Assembly (NCBI GenBank): GCA_032191485.1
Contig: JAVDOI010000016.1
Coordinates: 12,634,759 to 12,698,758, forward strand
Source: Leptoclinus maculatus
Lineage: Eukaryota; Chordata; Actinopteri; Perciformes; Stichaeidae
Direction of reading: 5' to 3'
Length of the DNA: 64,000 nt
The position numbers and the translations under genes were made by a program. Within the stretch, counting starts at the first letter, position 1, and every line of letters begins with the position of its first letter. Under the pieces are notes generated by a model. The model worked only from the letters and a program-made list of their open reading frames with translations, was not told where the DNA came from and did not search any database. This document shows positions 26,340-53,564 of the stretch, one piece after another.

Positions 26340-26633
26340 TAGACCGCCGAGAACGACTTGACGGCGAGAGGTCCTCCCATGTGATGTGACTGAGAGGCCT
26401 GACGGACTGTGCCTGTCTGATATGGCTCCTCCTGCTACAGTAGAACGGGGCTAGACGTAACACCAGTGCAGAGGAACGGGAATAACACACGGCGATACGT
26501 TGTTTTCTCCAGGTGCCACGGCTAAAGATGGCAGATCGTGCAATGCTGAAGAAAAATACATAGATGATGTGCTTAGGGTCGCCTCTTCTGCTGTGAAGGC
26601 TTCGACGTTTCTTTAGGATTACCAACACCGCAA
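26340..26633 (+). promoter_or_regulatory. fbxo11: putative FBXO11 promoter and 5' UTR
   Basis: This sequence directly precedes the FBXO11 start codon and is richer in CpG than the DNA to its left. It has an AAGATGGC element near 26525, which resembles a YY1 site. Two short upstream reading frames abut each other at 26528-26563 and 26564-26596. The transcription start cannot be fixed by eye. Confidence 0.45.
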
Positions 26634-36071
<9,438 letters not shown>

Positions 36072-37215
36072 GCTCCAGACCCGAGCTCCTCGTGCGCTTC
36101 AATGGACAAAAGACACTTTACGTTGTGCGGTGGAGATCCAAACTACAATACAGAGCATATTAAGCGACTTAAACAAAACAAAAGACTTGGACATGAATAT
36201 GCTTAAAGGAGACATTTAAGAAAAAAAAAAAAAGTCTTGATTTTGGATGCCTCGCTTTTTTTCTTCAATTATTTGACTTAAAAAAAAGACATCGGTGGGA
36301 GAGCAGCTGACTCGGGGTTTGTGGGCGTGTCGGTTTGGTAAAGCTGGTGAGAGATGGACAAAAAGCCGCAGAGGCTCACCTGCTTTTAGGAAACAGAAGA
36401 ACAAAATACTGCAGCCATGTACAGACGCTCCGTCAGAACAGGCACACTTTTCTCACGAGGAGGCAAAAAAAAGTCCCCAAATACAACAATGCTTCCATCA
36501 CTGGGCAACCGACGTGCTCGTATATGTACGGCAAAGATGACCTAGCACTTCAGCTTTTTTTTTTTTCATCAAGACAACTGTTGAGATTTGATTTTAATGC
36601 TTTGTGTAGTTTTGTATTTTCATGCAAAAATCTTACTGTACTTGAATGTCTTTATTTTATTAAATGTGTTTCTTTTGTTATATACCTTTTAGAATAGCTG
36701 TAATTCTACATGTCGCAGTATCTAACTTCTTTCTGTGAAAGAGAAAAGAGGAAAACACTAAACATTTTCTCCAGCAATGTTGACTCATTTACATTTGCAA
36801 TACCGATGCTGAAATGTGCTTTCACCAGACTTGTATATATATTTTTTTTTTTCTGTTTGGAGTAGCACCATAAATGTTTGTCTCTGTATGGGAGCTGAAC
36901 AGGTTTCTGTTCTTTTACATAATCTATGCATATTTTATGTTTATTCTGTTCATATTGGCCCGTCACGTTAAACCCAACTTACAGAAAGAGAGATGTTGTT
37001 TAGCCAGATGACCACATGGTATTCTTCTGAAGATGCAGCCTTTTTCTTTCCTCTCTTCGAATAAGAGAAGCATTATTATGCAGCCGTTAAACATTTGGAT
37101 GGTTGTAACTTCTGTGGTACATTGACTAACTATAAAATCTATATACATCTTAACCTGTTTTAGAATCAATGTGGTTTTATTTTCTTCTTTTAATAAAAGG
37201 CACAAATGCTGCTTC
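36072..37215 (+). other. fbxo11: FBXO11 3' UTR
   Basis: About 1.1 kb, AT-rich with A and T runs, ending near an AATAAA at 37192-37197. An ATTAAA at 36659-36664 could give a shorter form. Short open frames inside it are not supported as genes. Confidence 0.7.
37192..37197 (+). terminator. fbxo11: FBXO11 polyadenylation signal AATAAA
   Basis: A canonical hexamer about 1.1 kb after the stop codon, followed by AT-rich and T-rich sequence. Confidence 0.6.
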
Positions 37216-37583
37216 TTGGTCTGTTAAGATACACTTTGAATTATGTCAAAGAAGCGGAGACGAGTCTTGTGAAAGCTCAGCTCATTTTGATGTTTTCCCT
37301 TGTTTGCCAATGTTGCTGGAGAATTTCAAAGGCTTTCACTCTGCTGAAGCTGAGACAAGTATCTATACACAGCGCTATATGGTTCCACCCCCCCCCCCCC
37401 CTCCTCCCCACTCATGTGTACTGGTGATTGTGGGTTCTCATACAGACTGAAATGTATGCATGTATCATAACATCTAGACTTAATATATTGTGAAGTATTC
37501 AATAACCGTTATGTAGGCGCTAGCGTGAATTAAAAGGGTTTAATTTCCTAGATGAAAACATTGTCATTTTTTTAAAAATAAAC

Positions 37584-37589
37584 TTTATT
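37584..37589 (-). terminator. msh6: MSH6 polyadenylation signal AATAAA
   Basis: TTTATT on the plus strand, i.e. AATAAA in the MSH6 sense, 73 nt after the stop. This gives a very short 3' UTR. It lies about 390 bp from the FBXO11 signal on the other strand. Confidence 0.7.
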
Positions 37590-37661
37590 AGATCATTACA
37601 GTAGTGTTTTTTCAAGTGCTGAGGAAACAAACATTCAGCGAGAACAAAGCGTGTTTTTAAA

Positions 37662-44293
<6,632 letters not shown>

Positions 44294-44534
44294 GTGTGCG
44301 AGTTTAAAACCTGCTGTCACTGTATTGTTGAGATAATCCGGACGGCGACACCTCCGTGCGTCTTCTAGCAGCTAGCAAGGCAGCGTCAGGGCGCGAGAGC
44401 ATCCACCAGTTCGCGGGAAAGATACACGAGTGTTGTGTGAGTGGACACGAGCCTCCGCCAATGACAAGCGAGTACAGTACAACGTGGAAGTCACGTGGTG
44501 TCAACACGACTTCCTTTGGCGTTCAGGGCGGGGA

Positions 44535-44535
<1 letters not shown>
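44294..44535 (-). promoter_or_regulatory. msh6: putative MSH6 promoter and 5' UTR
   Basis: Only 242 bp separate the start codon from the LINE tail. It holds an E2F-type octamer GCGGGAAA (44413-44420) and an inverted CCAAT at 44458-44462, with no TATA box. E2F control fits the S-phase expression known for mismatch-repair genes, but the assignment here is by motif only. Confidence 0.55.
44413..44420 (+). promoter_or_regulatory. E2F-like site upstream of MSH6
   Basis: GCGGGAAA is the complement of TTTCCCGC, a strong E2F consensus, about 120 bp before the start codon. Confidence 0.45.
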
Positions 44536-44565
<30 letters not shown>

Positions 44566-44568
44566 CTT
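44536..44568. repeat. (CTT)11 / (GAA)n tail of a LINE
   Basis: Eleven CTT units. On the minus strand they form a GAA-type tail directly at the 3' end of the adjoining LINE fragment. Confidence 0.85.
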
Positions 44569-45200
44569 TAAGTTTTTTGGCGGATGGCATCCAGTGAAAG
44601 TTGCATTACCGCCACCTACTGTGCTGGATTGTGGATCCGAGTAACCGACCCCCTTACTAAAACAAAACTAAATAAAATAAAACAAAAAAACGAAATAAAA
44701 CAAAAAACGAAAAAAAGGAGTTCTCCATTTCAGTGACTTAAATTCTTTCACTCAGTCCTGTTTCTTTCACGTATTGTAGTAAGTTTCCTGCCCCCAAGGT
44801 TAATGCATTTTTTAGATTTAGTTCCTCAACTCCCATCCTCCTCTTCAACCTGTCTCGCTCAAGTGTGAATTTCTGGCAATGACATATGATATGGTCTACA
44901 GATTCTGGTATTTGGCAGTGCTCACATAGTCCTGTTGGGTGTTTATTTATTAGTTGCATTGTTTTGTTCAGCCTTGTGTGTCCAATCCTCAGTCTGGTTA
45001 ACATGTTTTCTTCTGTGGTGCTTCTTCTGGATGGCCTCCCTTTGGCAACTTCTTTCTGAACAGAATAAAGATGTCTTCCTGTGTCTCCTACGTCCCAACT
45101 GCGCTGCCATTCCTTAATAATGTTTCTTTTAATTATTGATTCAACTTCTGCTTTGCTGAGCAAAATGTCTGTCTTGTGCTGACTTTCTAAATTAGTGATT
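44536..45200 (-). mobile_element. 5'-truncated non-LTR retrotransposon 3' fragment (I/Nimb-like)
   Basis: A frame open from about 45,194 to the stop at 44738 encodes a reverse-transcriptase C-terminus. It has LTRLRIGHTRLN, then a zinc-knuckle-like CEHCQIPESVDHIICHC and a Leu/Arg-rich end. This RIGHTRLN plus Cys/His pattern is typical of I/Jockey-group LINEs. After the stop come about 160 bp of 3' UTR (with CCGCCACCTACTGTGC on the plus strand) and the GAA tail. It lies on the MSH6 strand with its 3' end facing the gene. The clade name is tentative. Confidence 0.75.
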
Positions 45201-45660
45201 TTTCAAGCCGTTTTCACTCCCAACTCATCAAATACCGCCAGTGCCACTTTGCGTCTGATACATACAAACCGAGGAACCCTTTAGCGTCTGCATGAGACAC
45301 ACGTAGCTTCCAACTTACTTTAATGTAAACCCATTTGTGTCATTATTAGACAGTCAACTGTTTACAACTGTCGTAGTATAAAGAGCAAAAAAAGGTTGGA
45401 TTGCTACTACAAACACAGGACTTTTACCCAGGAGATCATTGTTTGCGTCCCAGGCGAAACCGAGTCAACTCTGACTTATTAAACCATAGATTTGTTTTAC
45501 GTAACTTATGTGCTTTACTAAAGCCGGTTGAATAACAAACAGATATTTTCTCCCAAATCGCGATCTTTTCCTGAACCTAACCAAGTACTTTTGTTGTGTA
45601 AGTAAACAATTAAAACTAAGTAAACCTACGTTGGAAGTTTATTTTGAAAAGAGACTGTCC
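45200..45660. repeat. dispersed teleost repeat, family not named
   Basis: Phrases such as GGACTTTTACCCAGGAGA and CTAACCAAGTACTTTTGTTG look like a repeat I recall as widespread in percomorph genomes. No ends or coding sequence are visible. This rests on recall, not on a search. Confidence 0.4.
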
Positions 45661-47438
45661 ATTTAACCAGCGAAGACATGTCCAAAAATGATGCTATATA
45701 CATTATATATACATATATATGTGAACCTATAGCCTCACAGTTGGAAGTGTTAGGCCATTGGCCAAGTATTAGACAAGCGGGGAGTGAGAATGTGTTGTTT
45801 TTTCTACCGGTACTTTTGGTTGCGCCGAGTCAAACCATGCCACGTTTGATTAGCGTTTCCATTACCAGTTTGAACTCGCCGAGTTCCCCTCAAACAAGCG
45901 TGCAAGTTTGGTTAACGAAATGGCAGTGGGATACAACAGTCTTTTGATCTTTTACAGGTTGGGCCTGTATTTCAAAGAAAGATCATAAAGAAAATTACAG
46001 TATGATAATAAGGTTGAAAATGAAAACTCATCAGTGTTAGTCCTGTTGGGGATTTCACCTCAGGCTAAAAGCCCACTGTATAATCTGACTCCAAAAGACT
46101 ACACCTTCAGAAGGACCCCGCGCAGATCGTTTGATTGGAATTACGTTCGATGAACAGAGTACGCTGCAGCGATCTGTATAGTTCGAGAATTTAATAAGTC
46201 AAGCATCAAAGTAACAATACATAGATCTATGGTGTGGTAGAATATTTCTATGTTAATCGGGAGAAGAGAGTTTTGTTCACAAATCAATAATATAGTCTTC
46301 AGAAGATTCAAAGTTGTCTTGTTCTGTTTATTCGCTTGCAAGGGAAAAATACAACACAGCCACTCAGTTAGTGTCTGTGTTGGAAGCCTCAACATCGTAC
46401 AGAAACATCACATCATTTAAGCAAACACAGGTTCACGCCTTCAGATAAAGAGTAGATTTTGTTTACATCCTAGCTGTCATTCTTATCTGGACTTATGCCA
46501 GGTACGTTCAACTCGGAACTAGTTTATGGTTTTATGGTCTGTCCCAAACTCATCACACAGACAAAGGAGACAGTGTCTCTCCACCTTTCGTTCAACTCTG
46601 GGAGCGTGTGATCAGTTTGAAAGAAAACCAGACACCGGGCTCATACATTGATTGTCTACTTTGCAGGACTGCTGCGTTTTGTAAGTGTCTATGTGCTCTT
46701 CTCTTTCTCTTTCAGTTGTTCATCTGTTAAAAACACATTTCATGATACAAAATATATTTTTCCCATTACAATGGTTTCACAGAACACAGGATTTGATTAA
46801 GTATCCCTAGCAACAGACACAAAGTCAGGGCCGTGTTTGTGAGCCCTGTTCTAACATTTCCCTTCTTCCTTTATACTAAAAATCCGGATTCGACCTTGTC
46901 CTGAACAGGGATGTCTTATCTTCACACACACACACACGCCAAGGCAGGGGCCACTGTGTGTGCGTGGGAGTCGTCCTGTACTCCAGGAGAGGGAAGACGT
47001 CGCCCTGGCCTCCACCTATTTTTGTTACACTGTATCCAACGGACTTACCTGTTTTCACAACACAACTAGTTATAAGTTTAAGCTAAACCACCTGTGAGTC
47101 AGAGCTTCTTCTTTGTACGGGGAGCGCGTGAGTGCCTCGCCCGGGGATTCAAACTTTTTGCTCTATGACACACGCAACACTATTGCAATAAGCACACACT
47201 TTAATACTCACTCGTTTAATGCATATATTGTTAGCATATTTCTACAGTCCCCTGATTAATACACGAAGGAAAGCTTTTATATGACACATGCAGGGCAACT
47301 TAAAAGTCAACAATACAAATCAATCAAAACATTACTTTGTATATTTGTTCATTTATTTATTTATTTGTGAATTTATATTAGAATAATTTACATTTTTTTA
47401 AGGATTTTTAAAATGGGATTTTTATGAATCATTTTGCA
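45661..47438. other. non-coding DNA left of the satellite
   Basis: AT-rich, with a short TA-rich spot near 45700-45720 and a CA run near 46925. I recognise no gene. Confidence 0.6.
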
Positions 47439-50400
47439 ATCCGTTACGCGTGGAAACCTGTTACGCGTGAAACCAGTGGAACCCGTGGAACCCGTTACGT
47501 TTTAGAACCCGTTACGCACGGAACCCGTTATGCGTGGAACCCGTTACGCAAGCAACCCTTTACGCGTGGAACCCGTTACGCGTAGAACCCGTTACGCGTG
47601 GAACCCGTTACGCGTGGAACCCGTTACGCACGGAACCCGTTACGCAAGGAACCCGTTACGCAAGGAACCCTTTACGCGTGGAACCCGTTACGCGTGGAAC
47701 CCGTTACGCGTGGAACCCGTTACGCGTGGAACGCGTTACGTATGGAACCCGTTACGCGCGGAACCCGTTACGCGTGGAACCCGTTACGCGCTGAATCTGT
47801 TACGCATGGAACGCGTAACGTATGGAACCTGTTACGCACGGAACCCGTTACGCACTGAACCTGTTACGCACGGAACCCGTTACGCGTGGAATCCGTTACG
47901 CGCGGAACCCGTTACGCGCGGAACCCGTTACGCAAGGACCCCTTTACGCGTGGAACCCGTTACGCGTGGAACCCGTTACGCGTGGAACCCGTTACGCGTG
48001 GAACCCGTTACGCGTGGAATCCGTTACGTATGGAACCCGTTACGCGCGGAACCCGTTACGCAAGGAACCCTTTACGCAAGGAACCCTTTACGCGTGGAAC
48101 CCGTTACGCGTGGAACCCGTTACGCGTGGAACCCGTTACGCGTGGAATCCGTTACGCGTGGAACGCGTTACGTATGGAACCCGTTACGCGCGGAACCCGT
48201 TACGCAAGGAACCCTTTACGCAAGGAACCCTTTACGCGTGGAACCCGTTACGCGCTGAATCCGTTACGCATGGAACGCGTTACGTATGGAACCTGTTACG
48301 CACGGAAACCGCTACGCACTGAACCTGTTACGCACGGAACCCGTTACGCGTGGAACCCGTTACGCGTGGAACCCGTTACGCACGGAACCCGTTACGCAAG
48401 GAACCCTTTACGCGTGGAACCCGTTACGCGTGGAACCCGTTACGCGTGGAACGCGTTACGCATGGAACGCGTTACGCAAGGAACCCGTTACGCACGGAAC
48501 CCGTTACGCAAGGAACCCTTTACGCGTGGAACCCGTTACGCGTGGAATCCGTTACGCGTGGAACGCGTTACGTATGGAACCCGTTATGCGCGGAACCCTT
48601 TACGCGTGGAACCCGTTACGCGCTGAATCCGTTACGCATGGAACGCGTTACGTATGGAACCTGTTACGCATGGAACGCGTTACGTATGGAACCTGTTACG
48701 CACGGAAACCGTTACGCACTGAACCTGTTACGCACGGAACCCATTACGCACTGAACCTGTTACGCACGGAACCCATTACGCGTGGAACGCGTTACTCATG
48801 GAACCCGTTACGCAAGGAACCCGTTACGCAAGGAACCCGTTACGCAAGGAACCCTTTACGCGTGGAACCTGTTACGCGTGGAACCCGTTAGGCGTGGAAC
48901 CCGTTACGCGTGGAACGCGTTACGTATGGAACCCGTTACGCGCGGAACCCGTTACGCGTGGAACCCGTTACGCGTGGAACCCGTTACGCGCTGAATCTGT
49001 TACGCATGGAACGCGTAACGTATGGAACCTGTTACGCACGGAACCCGTTACGCACTGAACCTGTTACGCACGGAACCCGTTACGCGTGGAATCCGTTACG
49101 CGCGGAACCCGTTACGCGCGGAACCCGTTACGCAAGGACCCCTTTACGCGTGGAACCCGTTACGCGTGGAACCCGTTACGCGTGGAACCCGTTACGCGTG
49201 GAATCCGTTACGCGCTGAACCCGTTACGCACGGAACCCGTTACGCGTGGAACCCGTTACGCGCTGAATCCGTTACGCATGGAACGCGTTACGTATGGAAC
49301 CTGTTACGCACGGAACCCGTTACGCACTGAACCTGTTACGCACGGAACCCGTTACGCGTGGAATCCGTTACGTATGGAACCCGTTACGCGCGGAACCCGT
49401 TACACGCGGAACCCGTTACGCGCGGAACCCGTTACGCGCGGAATCCGTTACGCGCGGAATCCGTTACGCGTGGAATCCGTTACGCACGGAACCCGTTACG
49501 CAAGGAACCCTTTACGCGTGGAACCCGTTACGCGTGGAACCCGTTACGCGTGGAACGCGTTACGTGTGGAACCCGTTACGGGCGGAACCCGTTACGCAAG
49601 GAACCCTTTACGCGTGGAACCCGTTACGCGCTGAATCCGTTACGCACGGAACCCGTTACGCGTGGAATCCGTTACGTATGGAACCCGTTACGCGCGGAAC
49701 CCGTTACGCAAGGAACCCTTTACGCGTGGAACCCGTTACGCGCTGAATCCGTTACGCATGGAACGCGTTACGTATGGAACCTGTTACGCACGTAAACCGT
49801 TACGCACTGAACCTGTTACGCACGGAACCCGTTACGCGTGGAATCCGTTACGCGCGGAACCCGTTACGCGTGGAACCCGTTACGCACGGAACCCGTTACA
49901 CGTGGAACCCTTTACGTGTGGAACCCGTTACGCGTGGAACCCGTTACGCGTGGAACCCGTTACGCGCTGAATCCGTTACGCATGGAACGCGTTACGTATG
50001 GAACCTGTTACGCACGGAACCCGTTACGCACTGAACCCGTTACGCGCGGAACCCGTTACGCGTGGAACGCGTTACGCATGGAACCCGTTACGCAAGGAAC
50101 CCGTTACGCAAGGAACCTGTTACGCACGGAACCCGTTACGCGTGGAACCCGTTACGCGTGGAACGCGTTACGCATGGAACCCGTTACGCAAGGAACCCGT
50201 TACGCAAGGAACCTGTTACGCACGGAACCCGTTACGCAAGGAACCCTTTACGCGTGGAACCCGTTACGCGTGGAACCCGTTACGCGTGGAACCCGTTACG
50301 CGTGGAACGCGTTACGTATGGAAACCCGTTACGCAAGGAACCCTTTACGCGTGGAACCCGTTACGCGTGGAACCCGTTACGCGTGGAACCCGTTACGCAT

Positions 50401-52390
50401 GGAACCCGTTACGCAAGGAACCCGTTACGCACGGAACCCGTTACGCACGGAACCCGTTACGCAAGGAACGCTTTACGCGTGGAACCCGTTACGCGCTGAA
50501 TCTGTTACGCATGGAACGCGTTACGTATGGAACCTGTTACGCACGGAACCCGTTACGCACTGAACCTGTTACGCACGGAACCCGTTACGCGTGGAATCCG
50601 TTACGCGCGGAATCCGTTACGCGTGGAACCCGTTACGCGTGGAACCCGTTACGCGTGGAACCCATTACGCGTGGAACGCGTTACGCATGGAACCCGTTAC
50701 GCAAGGAACCCGTTACGCACGGAACCCGTTACGCATGGAACGCGTAACGTATGGAACCTGTTACGCACGGAACCCGTTACGCACTGAACCTGTTACGCAC
50801 GGAACCCGTTACGCAAGGAACCCTTTACGCGTGGAACCCGTTACGCGTGGAACCCGTTACGCGTGGAACCCGTTACGCGTGGAACCCGTTACGCGTGGAA
50901 CGCGTTACGTATGGAACCCGTTACGCGCGGAACCCGTTACGCGTGGAACCCGTTACGCGCTGAATCTGTTACGCATGGAACGCGTAACGTATGGAACCTG
51001 TTACGCACGGAACCCGTTACGCACTGAACCTGTTACGCACGGAACCCGTTACGCGTGGAATCCGTTACGCGCGGAACCCGTTACGCGCGGAACCCGTTAC
51101 GCAAGGACCCCTTTACGCGTGGAACCCGTTACGCATGGAACGCGTTACGTATGGAACCTGTTACGCACGGAACCCGTTACGCACTGAACCTGTTACGCAC
51201 GGAACCCGTTACGCGTGGAATCCGTTACGTATGGAACCCGTTACGCGCGGAACCCGTTACACGCGGAACCCGTTACGCGCGGAACCCGTTACGCGCGGAA
51301 TCCGTTACGCGCGGAATCCGTTACGCGTGGAATCTGTTACGCACGGAACCCGTTACGCAAGGAACCCTTTACGCGTGGAACCCGTTACGCGTGGAACCCG
51401 TTACGCGTGGAACCCGTTACGCGTGGAACGCGTTACGTGTGGAACCCGTTACGCGCGGAACCCGTTACGCAAGGAACCCTTTACGCGTGGAACCCGTTAC
51501 GCGCTGAATCCGTTACGCATGGAACGCGTTACGTATGGAACCTGTTACGCACGTAAACCGTTACGCACTGAACCTGTTACGCACGGAACCCGTTACGCGT
51601 GGAATCCGTTACGCGCGGAATCCGTTACGCGTGGAATCCGTTACGCACGGAACCCGTTATGCAAGGAACCCTTTACGCGTGGAACCCGTTACGCGTGGAA
51701 CCCGTTACGCGTGGAACCCGTTACGCGTGGAATCCGTTACGCGTGGAACACGTTACGTATGGAACCCGTTACGCGCGGAACCCGTTACGCGCGGAACCCG
51801 TTACGCAAGGAACCCTTTACGCGTGGAACCCGTTACGCGCTGAATCCGTTACGCATGGAACGCGTTACGTATGGAACCTGTTACGCACGGAAACCGCTAC
51901 GCACTGAACCTGTTACGCACGGAACCCGTTACGCGTGGAACCCGTTACGCGTGGAACCCGTTACGCGTGGAACGCGTTACGCATGGAACCCGTTACGCAA
52001 GGAACCCGTTATGCACGGAACCCGTTCCGCAAGGAACCCTTTACGCGTGGAACCCGTTACGCGTGGAACCCGTTACGCGTGGAATCCGTTACACGTGGAA
52101 CGCGTTACGTATGGAACCCGTTACGCGCGGAACCCGTTACGCAAGGAACCCTTTACGCGTGGAAACCGTTACGCGCTGAATCCGTTACGCATGGAACGCG
52201 TTACGTATGGAACCTGTTACGCACGGAAACCGTTACGCACTGAACCTGTTACGCACGGAACCCGTTACGCGTGGAACCCGTTACGCGTGGAACCCGTTAC
52301 GCACGGAAACCCTTTACGCGTGGAACCCGTTACGCGTGGAATCCGTTACGCGTGGAATCCGTTACGCGTGGAACGCGTTACGTATGGAGC
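47439..52390. repeat. 16-bp tandem satellite array, about 309 units, with higher-order structure
   Basis: The commonest unit is GGAACCCGTTACGCGT; variants change the middle (ACCCG, ACGCG, ATCCG, ACCTG, ACCCT) and the end (CGTGG, CACGG, CAAGG, TATGG, CGCGG, CGCTG, CATGG, CACTG). The marker CGCTGAAT recurs at 13 places whose spacings are all exact multiples of 16 bp, apart from one 1-bp insertion at about 50,321. Positions 47761-48000 are identical to 48961-49200. The consensus has three CpG per unit and an ACGCGT palindrome. The forward strand lacks stops in all three frames because 48 bp encodes a 16-residue period, so long open frames (up to 470 codons) are by-products. The left edge is degenerate (47,439-47,520); the right edge is sharp. 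Confidence 0.97.
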
Positions 52391-52477
52391 GCTTTTATTT
52401 TAACCGGCGCAGCTTTTCCAGCCTTTACGGCACTCGTTCAGTGGCGCAGTAAACACACACAGACCAATTGAATGCGT

Positions 52478-52519
52478 TGTAAATCATATCACGTGATGCT
52501 GCTCAGCCAATCACATACG
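52478..52519 (+). repeat. left arm of a spaced 42-bp inverted repeat
   Basis: The arm contains ATCACGTGATGC and CTCAGCCAATCA. Its reverse complement recurs at 53523-53564 with about five mismatches. Confidence 0.75.
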
Positions 52520-53317
52520 TAGAGTGTTCAGAGAGACCAGAGTCTTTAGCCAAGAATGGACAGACTCTTATAGGTTAATTCTTCACGGGCAGTTTAAAAC
52601 CAGTAGGTCTCATATGTTCAGAGGCCATGACTAGAATTAAAAGCAGAAATGTGAAGTGCCACTACGAGACAAAGCACAACTCTTTTGAGCAAACGTACCC
52701 ACTCACATCTGAAATGAAGTCACAGAAAATAAACAATTTAAGAGCCGATATGATCAGAATCCTAATATGTTAATTCACTGACCAACAATGAGGTTAACAG
52801 AGAGGAATAGAGCTGAAACAAGTGTTTTGTCTCTTATTAGAAGATGAAGAAAATATAGTATCGTGGTTTTCTTGTTTGACATCACTTCACACCTGAATGA
52901 ACCGAATTTAAAGAAATGAGAGAACATTTATTTATTATTTATTAGTGTAATTTCTGTGTAATACTTATGTTTACTATAGCTTGCTATTTTAGAAATATAA
53001 TCTCACAAATAAGCTACAGCTTCCATTTTCTCTACTTGATAAAGAAATCAATTGAATTGTTTATTAAATACTTAAGATGATAGAATTTCTTACAAATTGT
53101 TTATGTTGATTGATTATTGTTTGGTATGAAGCTTACTGACCTGTTGTCTTCCTATACAGTTCAATAGAGATGGAGGTCCGAGTATTTTGCCCTCATCAGA
53201 CCGCAAAGATCCTTAAAATAAGTTTGGCTTACAATACATTTGAATAATGCTAGAGCATTTGGAAAATGCAGAAGCTTAAATTCAGGAAAATATAATGTTT
53301 CCTGTGCTCATGTAGGA

Positions 53318-53450
53318 CAGTGGTTCTCAGCTGGTCTGGCTGTGGGACCCACCATCATCCCTTAATGACAAGCCGCGGCCCATTCGTCTCTTTAGGAGAC
53401 CGTCTTATGATTTTACTTTCACAACCCAAACGTTAAACGTACTGCTCTGC
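53318..53450. mobile_element. hAT-like transposon end
   Basis: It starts CAGTGGTTCTCAGCTGG and goes on with GGGACCCACC and CCGCGGCCCA, a pattern I recall from non-autonomous hAT elements of fish. The other terminus was not found, so the right boundary is approximate. Confidence 0.4.
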
Positions 53451-53522
53451 AATCTCTTTCCTCGTCTCAGCCCCCTGTGTCACGGTGTGTGGTACTCGAG
53501 TCAGGAAGCTTGTCAGAATGGC

Positions 53523-53564
53523 CATATTTGATTGGCTGAGCTGCATCACGTGATGTGATTCACA
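53523..53564 (-). repeat. right arm of a spaced 42-bp inverted repeat
   Basis: It contains TGATTGGCTGAG and GCATCACGTGAT, the inverse of the arm at 52478-52519. Similarity stops at both edges of the arm. Confidence 0.75.

Noticed and set aside
47439..52390. CRISPR-like array
   Set aside because: The units are contiguous with no unique spacers, and this is a vertebrate nuclear sequence.
47530..52403. Dozens of overlapping forward open frames (up to 470 codons) as genes
   Set aside because: They are the three-frame reading of a 16-bp tandem repeat that contains no forward stop. No start context, domain or frame preference supports coding.
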